This document shows positions 45,667-55,300 of a stretch of 64,000 nucleotides of DNA, in pieces. The stretch covers positions 19,468,214-19,532,213 of the forward strand of contig NC_064541.1 in assembly GCF_023856365.1 (NCBI RefSeq), written 5' to 3'. Source of the stretch: Brienomyrus brachyistius. Its lineage: Eukaryota > Chordata > Actinopteri > Osteoglossiformes > Mormyridae. How positions within the stretch are numbered: the first letter of the stretch is position 1; the number at the start of each line of letters is the position of its first letter. The translations under genes were made by a program, and so were the position numbers. The notes below the pieces were generated by a model. It saw only the letters and a list, made by a program, of their open reading frames with translations. It searched no databases and was not told where the DNA came from.

Positions 45667-47242
45667 ATGAGCAATTTAGAGTCCCCAATCCACCTAACCA
45701 CATATTTGTGGGGTGTGGTTGGAAACCCGCCATCATTCCTACATGCAAACTACACACACATAACAACAACAACAAATTTATTTTTATATAGCGCATTATC
45801 ACAACATTACATCGTTTCAAAGCCCTTTACAGCATCTGCACCCAAAGCCCCCAGTGAGCAAGCCAAAGGCGACAGTGGCAAGGAAAAACTCCCAAGAGGG
45901 AAGAAACCTTGGAAGGGACCAGATTCAAAGGGGGAGCCCATCCTCCAGGGGCCGGCAGGGAGAGTCAAATAAGAGTCAAGTCACATATTTCCCAAGTCTT
46001 ATGATTGGGACAAACTGGAAAGCAGGGAAGATGACAAGCCAATGCCGAGTCTTCTTCCAACCGCCAGGCAACTAGAGGTAAGGCAGTGCTGTCAGACATG
46101 AAAGATGACAGAGGCAGATGGGCGAGCATAAAACAAGGGACAAGAATCAAACTCACAACCATGGACGTGTGGGACAACACTGAGAGCCTCTGCACTGGTA
46201 GAAAAGCTATTATTATACACAGCACAGTTTGTTTAGTGCTAAGGCTAATGTCAGGATTGGTTCCCGTCCTGCCTCTTTTGGGATGTTGGTTCTGCTCGTG
46301 GCCAGCAGGTGTAGCTGGGCATCCTAGTGTCTTTAACTCCCAGTGTGTTTTCCTGTTCCCCGGGCTGCTGTGTGGTTTATGAGGACAGTGGCTAACTGCT
46401 TAACCTATCTCCCCTTTTATCTTCGTGGGTTCAGGTTTGGCCAGACGCCAACATTGTATGTCAGTTACTTGGTATATTTCTGTGTGGTTCCTTGTTTTGC
46501 TCGCCGTTTGCCCGTAGGTCTAATGGCCCACACCTGCGCTTTGTTAGTCCTTCTTATCAGTGCACCTAAGTGCCTGCCTTTGTTCTGTTCCTTACTCAGT
46601 TCGTACATGTGACTGATTGTGTGTTTGTAAATGTGCTGTTTCCATGTGTTGCTACCAGAGCTTGTGAGCGAATTGGAGCGGTGAGAATTTCCGCTCCTCG
46701 CTCACGAGGCTGTTGGCTCCGCCCGCTCCTCCGCTCCGCTCAACACCGCTCCTCGCTCTACTAAAAGTTCCTCCCGCTCCTTCATGATGCCCTCATGTAA
46801 CAGGTAGGTGTAGGCAGGGTTGCCACCGGAGATTCTGGGTCCTAGAACAATCTATGTTCTTCCTTTCTTTATATAGATTAGCTTAAGAAAGAATCAATCA
46901 ATCACTCAGGGGACTCACACCCCACAGCACCCCTAGATGTAGGTTAGTCTGACCATCTGGATGGTATCTGATTTGGCATGAATCCGGTACCGTTTCTAAA
47001 ATTTTAATCCCATACGTCTCTTTGAACATACCCGGCTTAATTTCCTTGTCTCCCAGCAGCACGTCACTCAGGGTGAAGTCCGATGGTTTGTATTTTGGTG
47101 GCTTCCAGAACCAAATGGGCTTCGACTTCACAACTATTGAAAGAAGGAGCAGCTTGTCCGAGTCATTGAGTCGGGACACGGGTATCAGACAGCCATCTGG
47201 GTCGATCTCTCTGACGAATTTTCTGGTGGCTTTAGCGAACAT
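41989..47242 (-). CDS. gsdme: Gasdermin E (DFNA5), pore-forming pyroptosis effector
   Basis: Nine exons, in transcript order: 47032-47242, 45047-45239, 44772-44943, 44181-44301, 43885-44028, 43108-43235, 42732-42909, 42421-42479, 41989-42216. They give 477 aa (human 496). The start [14 protein letters not shown] matches the family N-terminus. Residues 1 to about 240 are the pore-forming domain ([47 protein letters not shown]). The linker contains FEVD at residues 244-247 (genomic 43985-43996), the caspase site type reported for teleost GSDME. Residues about 265-477 are the inhibitory C-terminal domain. In this family caspase cleavage frees the N-terminal half, which oligomerises in the plasma membrane. 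Weak splice sites: donor CAG|GTTTTG after 42421-42479, and acceptor CACAAG before 42732-42909. The donor of 42732-42909 is the first of six tandem copies. A non-coding 5' exon probably ends at 47790. Confidence 0.93.
42645..42740 (-). repeat. gsdme: 16-bp minisatellite carrying a 5' splice site in every unit
   Basis: Six perfectly phased 16-bp units start at 42645, 42661, 42677, 42693, 42709 and 42725 (plus-strand unit CGCTCACCTTCCATAC). On the gsdme strand each unit contains GGAAG|GTGAG. The unit at 42725 contains the true exon end (exon from 42732, donor 42726-42731, GTGAGT). The other five give GTGAGC four times and GTGAAC once. The flanking exon sequence also carries a partial unit at 42741-42748. 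Confidence 0.95.
43670..43762. repeat. Short CACTACAC repeats and T23 tract in gsdme intron
   Basis: Three to four loose copies of a GTCACTACAC-like unit at about 43675-43708, then a T tract at about 43740-43762. Otherwise this 640-bp intron shows nothing. Confidence 0.6.
45555..45762 (-). mobile_element. Reversed tRNA-SINE with (CA)n, gsdme intron 1
   Basis: GAGCAATTTAGAGTCCCCAA, TCCACCTAACCACATATTTG and the TACATGCAAACTACACACA block are the reversed SINE body. The microsatellite (CA)n at about 45629-45664 sits inside it. Confidence 0.65.
45763..46085 (+). mobile_element. Interspersed repeat, copy 1 of an inverted pair
   Basis: Starts (ACA)n then ATTTATTTTTATATAGCGCA, includes CAAAGCCCTTTACAGCATCT and GGCAAGGAAAAACTCCCAAG. 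Its first 150 bp match 48225-48390 in the opposite orientation at roughly 88-90% by eye. Family not named with certainty. Confidence 0.7.
46665..46785. repeat. Degenerate CGCTCC-rich repeat, gsdme intron 1
   Basis: About eight loose copies of CGCTCC or its reverse complement (GAGCGG, CCGCTCCTCGCTCACGAGGC) in 120 bp. The origin is unknown. Sequence 46180-46620 before it looks like an old interspersed repeat without coding capacity. Confidence 0.45.
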
Positions 47243-47783
47243 CTGGAGCAATACAGGAATACAGATGCGATGCAAATGTATGAGTGTCAGCATTTAAGCA
47301 AGAAATAAAGGAAACAAAAAGGTGAATCGACGTCAAACCATACTATAACGTTTTACAGCCTGTAAAAGTTGCATGCCTAGTCTAGAAGTAAAACATTAAC
47401 AGAATGTCATCGCGATTAGATCCTTCTGCGTTGAAAGTATATTCCCTCCATATTTGGTCATCAATAAGTGTTAGTGAAGTAAAAAGTAATTTTTTTCTCA
47501 GATGGATTATTACGTTGTCTACTTTTTAAAAAGTGATTTACTGTCAGCGGAAAAGCTCAGTGAGAATAGGCGTTTTTACGGTGAATTCCCTCTCCGTTAC
47601 ATTACCACGCAGTTCGGAAAACGAGTTTGGTTACATAATGCGTGAATGCAAACCAGGGGAAAACTATCAAACCAAATCACCGACATATGCCTTTGCACAA
47701 AGTTTGCAGCACTATTCCATTAGTTTTCTAAATCATTGCATGTTTACTACATATATCGTTAAGTGATATTTAGTAACACGCAT

Positions 47784-48001
47784 TTTTACCTTTAAAGACT
47801 CCGGACCGATGATGCGGCACGTTGCTTAAAGCCCGGGCTTCAGATAGACTTAAAGGTGGGGGTGTGTGGGGTCGATGGTGGAAAACCAGCAGGCTGAAGG
47901 AAGAGGGAAGAGAACGCCGATCGCGCCCCGCACCGCCCCGTGTCCGATCGGCTTTCCGGGAAGACGCACGATTTACTGCGAATTCCGAAGCAGATGCGCG
48001 C
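47784..48001 (-). promoter_or_regulatory. gsdme: Probable gsdme promoter and 5'UTR exon
   Basis: The CpG-rich block at 47905-48001 precedes, on the minus strand, a possible 5'UTR exon ending at 47790 with the donor GTAAAA (47784-47789). It is placed 0.55 kb upstream of the exon with the ATG. Inference from composition and one splice site. Confidence 0.4.
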
Positions 48002-48224
48002 AAGAAGGAGGAAGACTGCCAGGAGAATATGAAAATGCATCCCAACGCTGATATGGGCTTTTTTAGACCACGGAGGATGATTACTGAGCATGATAAAGCT
48101 AAACTATATATGTTGTTAATTATCCCTAAAACCCTCATATATAGATGACTCTCCATCCATATATTTTCTGCAATCGCTTGTCCTGTTTGGGGTTGTGAAT
48201 CACGAACTCTTATCATCTCATCCC

Positions 48225-48390
48225 CTCCCAAGGTTTCTTCCTTCTAGGGAGTTTTTCCTTGCCACTGTCGCCTATGGCTTACTCACTGGGGGCTTTGGGT
48301 GAGGATGCTGTAAAGCACTTTGAGACAATGTAATGTTGCGATAATGCGCTTTATAAAAATAAATTTGTTTGTTGTTGTTGTTGTTGTTAA
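48225..48390 (-). mobile_element. Interspersed repeat, copy 2 of the inverted pair
   Basis: CTAGGGAGTTTTTCCTTGCC, GGGGGCTTTGGGTGAGGATG and ATGCGCTTTATAAAAATAAA are the reverse complement of the element at 45763, ending in a (GTT)n tail at about 48367-48388. Confidence 0.7.
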
Positions 48391-48547
48391 AGCGTCAGCA
48401 GTAACAGTGATAGATTAAAAGGTTAAAAATTTAAACCTTAAAAACTAGAATAATAGAGTAATTTTCATATAAAATTGTGACTATTGTGGCTGTGTCACTA
48501 AGTATGAAAATAACCACAATTTCTAATGGTCAAGGGAGGCCTTGACT

Positions 48548-48605
48548 ACCAGTTAGTCACTCGCTTACCAGTTAGTCACTCGCTTACCAGTTAGTCACTC
48601 GCTCG
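48548..48605 (+). repeat. 19-bp tandem repeat, three copies
   Basis: Unit ACCAGTTAGTCACTCGCTT starts at 48548, 48567 and 48586; the last copy ends GCTCGAG. Confidence 0.9.
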
Positions 48606-49170
48606 AGAGTTGAAACCAGCTTATGGGCTTTGGCAATCGAGCAAATATGAGTGTCTTTCCTTCAGATCCGCAGAAAGCAGAAGTGCAACAGCAGCTTCCA
48701 GTAAAATATATAACGTTCTTTGTGATTCTTCCCCTTCCTGTTTGAATAACGGTAGCAGTACCTGAGATGGCTTTGGCTGGCGGATCTCAGCACTGCAGCA
48801 CTCTGGTCTCTGGATTTTCCGGCTTTCCACTCCACTTACAGGCCAACATTTCAGATGGCGGCCAAGCAGCCATAATAACCCTCCGTGGGAGAGATTTGAC
48901 TACATGGATTATAGTAAATCTAGGTAAACGGTGGAAGATGATAGTGATGATGAGGACGCCGGCCACACTTTTGTGTGTTGGGCCTGTTTGATTTGCTAGA
49001 AGGAAATGTTAAACTGTCACTTCAAAGATGTTAAAAATGAGGTTCAGTTATGTGAACTGAAATCAGTGCAATTCTTTTACATTTTTCTGTGCAAACCAGT
49101 TCAACATTTCTGTAGATTTAGTAAATACTACTGACAGTCGTCAGAAAAGATCTTGACTACTCGGATTATA

Positions 49171-49310
49171 GGCCTACCCAGGGGCATCTATAGGCCTACT
49201 CAGGGGCATCTATAGGCCTACCCAGGGGCATCTATAGGCCTACTCAGGGGCATCTATAGGCCTACCCAGGGGCATCTATAGGCCTACCCAGGGGCATCTA
49301 TAGGCCTACT
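49171..49310 (+). repeat. 22-bp tandem array, six full copies
   Basis: GGCCTA starts at 49171, 49193, 49215, 49237, 49259, 49281 and 49303, an exact 22-bp period. Units differ at one base after GGCCTA (CCC or CTC) in the order C,T,C,T,C,C. The unit contains the palindrome TAGGCCTA. Confidence 0.93.
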
Positions 49311-49689
49311 TGCTTTAATACAAACACGTCGGTAAGTGTTCAGCCCTCAGCTTCGCAGAGTCCCAGTCATTGTCTTGGCCATTTCAAAACTTAACTTCCC
49401 AGCATGATCGGCACGTGCAGCTCTTGAGGTACCGGCAGGCCAAATGCCTTTGGCAGCAGCGTAGGCAAAAAAAGTTTACTGAGGTCTTGGAAAAAAGGCT
49501 TTTGGTCGGCCTCAAAAAGATTCTGGTAAACCATCAGGCAACTCAAGAGGGGGACTCAGGGCTTTACCCATGCTGTTTACAGCAGGGATGGAGTGCCAGT
49601 GATCACAAACAGGGATATGGGCAGGAGGTGCAAGGAGTATTTTGAGGGCCGCCTGAATCCCACTGACATGATGCCTTGGAGGAACTAGA

Positions 49690-49805
49690 GTTGGAGGACT
49701 TATACCTCGTTTCCACCGACGTGGAGCTGGTGCCGGGTTGGGCTGGTTCTCCTTTGGTGCCTTCTGAGAACCAGCGTGCATTTCCACCGGTCTCCAGAGT
49801 AGGAC
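49690..49805. mobile_element. Possible MITE remnant
   Basis: ATACCTCGTTTCCACCGACG near one end and GAGAACCAGCGTGCATTTCC near the other resemble the paired arms (GTTTCCACCG, GGTTCT/AGAACC) of fish MITE-like repeats. Weak evidence. Confidence 0.3.
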
Positions 49806-50095
49806 AGTGAAACAGCCAAAGCATAATGACACGAATGTCTCAGCTGATGTCTGAAGCCCTGATTTGCATCCTGTTGAGACCAAGGACTCCCTGGTCAAAC
49901 AGCGTGTCCGACTGCAACTGCTGTGCAAAGTGCCCCCGCCTTAACATCTTGGTAATCATAGCCTGTGTGTTCAGTGGACTGGTACTCGCCAGTACGCAGT
50001 GCAGTACTTCTTTTTCTCTTCAGGGTACTGGGAATATTTCTCGTGTTTCCCCCATGTCATCGTGGGATTTCTTCTGGGTTCTTCCAATTTTTAAT

Positions 50096-50430
50096 CCCTA
50101 TTGGTATTTAATCCCTAATACCAAGTTAGCACTGGCTAATGGTTTCCATCTTCATGCTGACGATCCTTCCTGCAGTGTAGCCTTTGAATTTTTCAGCATT
50201 ATGGAAGCTTTTAATTTTAAGCAGCAGGTTTCAAGTCCAGCACATAGCAGAGGTCATATGCTAGACCACGTTTTTTCTTTTTCAGTGATCACAAGGGTAA
50301 TTCCGTTTGAACTGTCTTTTAGCTCCAATCCGACTCGGCTTAAATCGAAACACCAAGTGCGTATTATTAATGAAACTGCGACTGCTCGTATACAAATGTC
50401 CCCACGATGTGATAAAAACCTGTAATTTTG
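50096..50430 (+). mobile_element. LINE endonuclease-domain fragment
   Basis: Within one open frame the stretches HLHADDPSCSVAFEFFSIME, FNFKQQVSSPAHSRGHMLDH and KSKHQVRIINETATAR follow the order of the C-terminal endonuclease region of fish non-LTR retrotransposons (GDFNxH..., then GPTHxxGHxLDLV). The element is truncated at both sides and substituted (for example LDHVFSFSV for LDLVF), so it is a dead fragment, not a host gene. Confidence 0.65.
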
Positions 50431-51119
50431 ACGCTGTAGGGACAACTTTTCCAGTCTCATTATTATAAAAATCTGTGAATGCAAATCAAAATGCTCTAAG
50501 TGTCATATTTTGTTTGGTTACTTATAGTTAACATTAGAGCTGGATAGGGGTCAGTGGCGGATCACCTGTACACAGGGCCCTGGGGCAGGAATGGACCACA
50601 GGCCCACCCCGCACCCCCGTTCCAAACTCACGCCTTGGGCCGGCTTACGCCAGATGCAGCAGTTGCAGATGATGAAATTTTAATAGTCTCCAAATATCAT
50701 ACCCAGCATGCACTGCAGTATTTAGCAAATTCCATGTTTTTTTTGTTACACACCTTGACTACAAAACATTACAAACTATTACGTTTCAAAATTATTTTGA
50801 GCATTGTGCCAAGTATTTTTCGGGTTGATTCCCACCATAATGAGACTGTATAAGTAAAAATGAGAGCGATAAAAGTAGCGTAAGTTTATAAAATGTGTAT
50901 GACATCTGCATTTTAACCTCCACAAGTGTTTTGCATATATGTGAGATTTACAGTGGGAGGGGGGCCCCGAGCCCCTGTGTAACTGCCCCAGCTACCCCAC
51001 CTACAAGTCCATCCCTGGTGGGGATTAAGGTTGTCATTGTTGGGATTAGGTTTTGCCTATAGAAATGAATGGACACTCCCCACAAAGATATGAATACAAA
51101 GACGTGCGTGTGTGTTTGT

Positions 51120-51245
51120 GTGTGCGTTCTGTTATGGGCTGACGCTCCATCCTGGGTAGCCCCCTGCCACTCTGGGATAGGCTCCGGACCCCCATGGACA
51201 ACTCCACCACATGACCCTCTCAGAAGATGTTTGCAATGCAGTGTA
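51120..51245 (+). mobile_element. SINE 3'-end remnant
   Basis: CGCTCCATCCTGGGTAGCCC and CACTCTGGGATAGGCTCCGG are the 3' blocks of the fish tRNA-SINE. It lies just beyond the presumed osbpl3 poly(A) site. Confidence 0.55.
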
Positions 51246-51306
51246 TAAGCAGAATCATTTAAAAAGAAAGTGACTGGATTCCTGTGGCTGGTATCATAAC
51301 GCTTAT

Positions 51307-51312
51307 TTTATT
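51307..51312 (-). terminator. osbpl3: Candidate poly(A) signal of osbpl3
   Basis: AATAAA on the minus strand, about 990 bp after the osbpl3 stop codon. The 3'UTR (about 51.3-52.3 kb) contains the CTCF-like site at 52041. Confidence 0.4.
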
Positions 51313-52040
51313 TGACCCGACAGTGTATATATATACAGGTATGGTCCAAAAACTTAACACATAGGAATAAACTCAAACAGGGTTTTAACATGTCATGACA
51401 CCCCAAGATATGTAAATTTAATAACAGCCCAGTCCACCCCATCACCACTAGTTTAGTCACATTCCGGTGACTTTTGGGGATAACAGACCAAGCAGGGAAT
51501 GATGCACACAGTCTCTGACACTGTACCCAGCCATGTCATTTATGATTTCCATGTTACACATTGTATCTGCCAGCAGAGTTACTACAGAGTATAGAGAAGT
51601 TTCATTCTCGGAGTATATATATCAATCGTGTGTGTAACTCACACACACTTACAGGCAAATGGCATAATTGTAGAACGACTGAGATGTTATTTGTAGGATG
51701 CAGATGCAGACTGATAAAAGACAGGATTGTTTCTTAAAAGCTTGAAAATTGTTACCTCCTACTGCCACATATCATTTACAAATTCAAATATGATACATAA
51801 ATTCAATGTTTTATCAAGTTACGTGGGTAAGGCATTTGGGAAGTGTCCTGTCTTTCCAGAACACTACAGCCACTGATTCAAACATCAACACCACAATTAT
51901 GCCATTTCACATTGGAGGTAGAAAATCCTAAGAGTTAGGACAGGATCTTACAGTGTACAGCTTTACTGGCAAAATAATCCAGGGTGTGATCATAGATTTT
52001 TCATCGGAATATTTTTTTTGCCATCTGTACCGGTGTGTAA

Positions 52041-52054
52041 CCACTAGAGGGCGC
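52041..52054 (+). promoter_or_regulatory. Perfect CTCF core in osbpl3 3'UTR
   Basis: CCACTAGAGGGCGC matches the 14-position consensus completely. It lies about 250 bp beyond the osbpl3 stop codon. Confidence 0.55.
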
Positions 52055-52300
52055 AAATGCCTCAGGTGATTCTCTGTGCAGCAGTCAGTGACGTCAGGGA
52101 CATCAAACAGAATCCCAGGTTGCATATTTTCGCTACATTCAGAACATGTGTTTTCATTTTTAAAAAGCTACACGATTTTGGAAAGCACTCCATATTAAGG
52201 CATCAAACCAGTGAGGCAGCAGCAGCAAAGCACGACACAATGAACAGCAGACGAGTGGGAGGCGTCGAGTGCTGGGAGACGCGTCGGCCAGCAAAGCGCG

Positions 52301-55300
52301 TCACCAGAGCACTGGCCAGTCCAGACTGGCGAACCCAGGGTCTTTTCTTAGGTCCCAGTAAGTGTTGTTGCTCACCCAGGTGTCATCTTTCAACTTCCTG
52401 TAAACACAGTGGAGACAAAAAAAGCAGCTAGTGGATTAATCATAGACGGCTGAGGAAATCTTAAAAATAAGCCGTGTACGGATGGAGGTGGACAGTGGTA
52501 AGTCTGGCGTGACATCATTGGGGGGGGGGGTGTGTTTCGTACTTGAAGAAGCGCGGTTGGTGCGTCATGTTGTTCTCCTCCAGAACCTTCCGCCTGTCCC
52601 TCTGAAGTTGCTCTATCCTCTGTTTCTGCTCCTCCGCCGCCTCCACATTCCCGTCTTCCAGCAGCCTGACACAAAGCGAGGGAAGCGGGCAGGAGAAAAG
52701 CATCACAGCAGCTCCACCAGAACCGCTCTGGCTCGCATCGCGGCCCGGCGCCTCGCAGACACCTGATCTGTCATCTGAGAATGACTGTCTTACAGCTTCT
52801 CTTGGCAGGGAAACACTCCCACTAGGGTCCATCACAAGCAACAAGAACTTTTGCCTGCATCCACATCTGTACCAGCATCTGCCACACAGACAGTCCGCTG
52901 AGACGCGTCACACAAAGCAGACGCTGCATGTATAAGAGAAGCACGTGCAACTTCTGCTTCGTCTGTGACGTCAAACATCCCTGCACAGCTAATAACTCAA
53001 AATCCTGGGAGGTTTCAAGAATACCAATATATTAACATTCTGATTTTTTTTGTTTATCAGCTGTTTGGGTGAGTAGAAATTACTAAGTGTAGATTTCACA
53101 AAAACTCCCCACAAAGCAAACATACGGCAAATGGCACCGACAGCGCTGTGGGCAATGGTGAGAGGCAGCTGTGGTGAATTCTGTGTGTCCCCGTTCCCTC
53201 TCTTTACCTTTGGTCCAGTCGCAGCCGGCTGTCGGTCGGCGGAAACAGCGCCTTTGTCTCGGGGTCCAGTTCATTCAGCTCGATGGCAAACGTAGTGAAA
53301 CCGTAGTACTGCTCGTAGTCTGCAGGCATCGCATCTAATCACATGCGATAAATAAGTTCAGCCTGGTTATTCTTGTCTGCGTGCAACAGAATATGCAACG
53401 TAACAGTTTACTACTCAGCTACAAATAAAAACAGGACAATATCAGTATGGAAATGCTCATCCTGTATATGCCCTGTGATGCACTGACATCCCCTGCAGTT
53501 TAAATCCCCTTTATATACACTTTGTTTTGTCTGGGATAGATTTCAGCCCCTCCTCCCCTGCATTCATGACCAGAATATATGACTAGGAAGTGGATGGATG
53601 GATGGATGGATGGATGGGTGGATGGGTGGATGGATGGATGGATGGATGGATGGGTGGATGGATGGATGGATGGATGGATGGGTGGAAGACCAGAGCCCAC
53701 TTGGTTGTCACTCACATGTTCTCCAGATGCAGGTGGCTGATGGTGGCTCACCACAGTAGATGCCCTCGTGCCATTTTCCATACAGCTTGCGGATGACATT
53801 GCCCTTGCTGTCGGTGACTAAACCTTCCACGTCATTCACACTTGAGTTCCAGTATTTTGCCTTCAGTCCATATTCAAATAAATACGTGTCAAATGAATTA
53901 TGCTCCTTAACAAACTTCTTCTCAGTTGCTGTCCAGTGCAAATAGTATGTTTCAGTGCTAAGTTACAGTGTCATTGCATTATTGGTTCATTCTACATCAA
54001 GTTAACGCAATCGCTTATAGAAGACACATAGACTTTCTCCAGATACCCTACTGGTGGTGGGATGAGGGGCTAAATGGATGGCCTGTCTGTTTCTTTACAA
54101 GACATAAGCTTCAGAGTCTCACCTTGAGAAAAGTCACCTTGCACCGACACGCATCACTGGTGTGATTCTTGATAGTTATCTCGCCGTAGTGTTCAATCCA
54201 CCTCTGGCCGCTCATGATGTTGTGGATGCACGACGTGACCTTGTCCCACTCATAGTGATCGCCAGACCTGGGGGTAGAGGAGGGGGGAGTTAATGCTGGT
54301 GGGGGTCGGCGCCTGTGATGAAAACAATCGGTAGAAGACTCACGCCAGGAGAACCACGTGTGTGGCGCCGACTGGAACAATCTCCATTGACTTCCCCCAG
54401 AACTTGTTCTTCCATCGCATGTCTGAAATCGTCAAAGACCGGCAAACATAAGACACGTCGCTTGCCGACGACTGAACAGAATGTGACCCACGGCCCTAAA
54501 ACCTCGAGTAAACGGCGGTGAGCCGTGACCGACCGGCGGCGGCAGCGTCGTGCCATGACACCACACGCTACACGTTACCGTTACGTTCAGGTTATCGGCA
54601 CGAATGATCGCTCACCTTGCCAAAAGGTGAAGTTTTTGGAATCGGCATGACATGCTGATATAGGGGGATGGTGGCTGACCTGAGAAGATAAAGAGGCACA
54701 GATGCTGTTTAACTATCAAAATATGTCCATCCATCTATCGCTTCATTCACCCATTCGTCTCTGCTTTTATGCTGGTCAGGATCACAGTGGTCCTGGAGCC
54801 TGTCTGAGGGAGTATCGGGCATGAGGGGGGCACGCAAGTCACCTTACAGAAGTGTTTCCTCTATAAAAAACTTAATATGCAGGTTTCAACAGGCTTTTGG
54901 CCTATATTACTCTGGTTTTCAACCTTTACACTGAGAACTAGCTACCAAGTCAGTATCTGGGGGGGGGGGGGGGGGGGGGGATGCTCGATAGACCAGAAAT
55001 GACTTTAAGATCAACCGGTGTGTAATTACTGTTATAATAACGCAGTATGAGGCTTCTTCAATGTTTTAGCTACCAGAGGCAATAAATCTCAGTCTGTCAC
55101 ATTTCCCAGCCCAGACCTGAGGTTTGTTCAGACTGGCTGCTACGCCGAGAGTCTATTTTGTTGTCAGAACTGCCACAGGCACCTATGGACTTGTAGGTTT
55201 GTATCTTGGGCTTTTCGTTTTTGTCTTTTCCAATCATTTATTTTTCCTAATAAATACATAAATTTTGTTTAATAAATTAATTCACTGAAATTCATGAAGT

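Noticed and set aside
47770..48231. 153-codon minus-strand open frame upstream of gsdme
   Set aside because: It covers the presumed gsdme promoter and 5'UTR, is not in frame with the start exon, and resembles nothing.
49826..50425. 199-codon plus-strand open frame as a host gene
   Set aside because: Its C-terminal half matches LINE endonuclease text, and the rest shows no domain. Reported as a mobile-element fragment instead.
53590..53796. Repetitive MDGW- or HPSI-type proteins from both strands
   Set aside because: Translation of the (GGAT)n tail of a SINE, not a gene.
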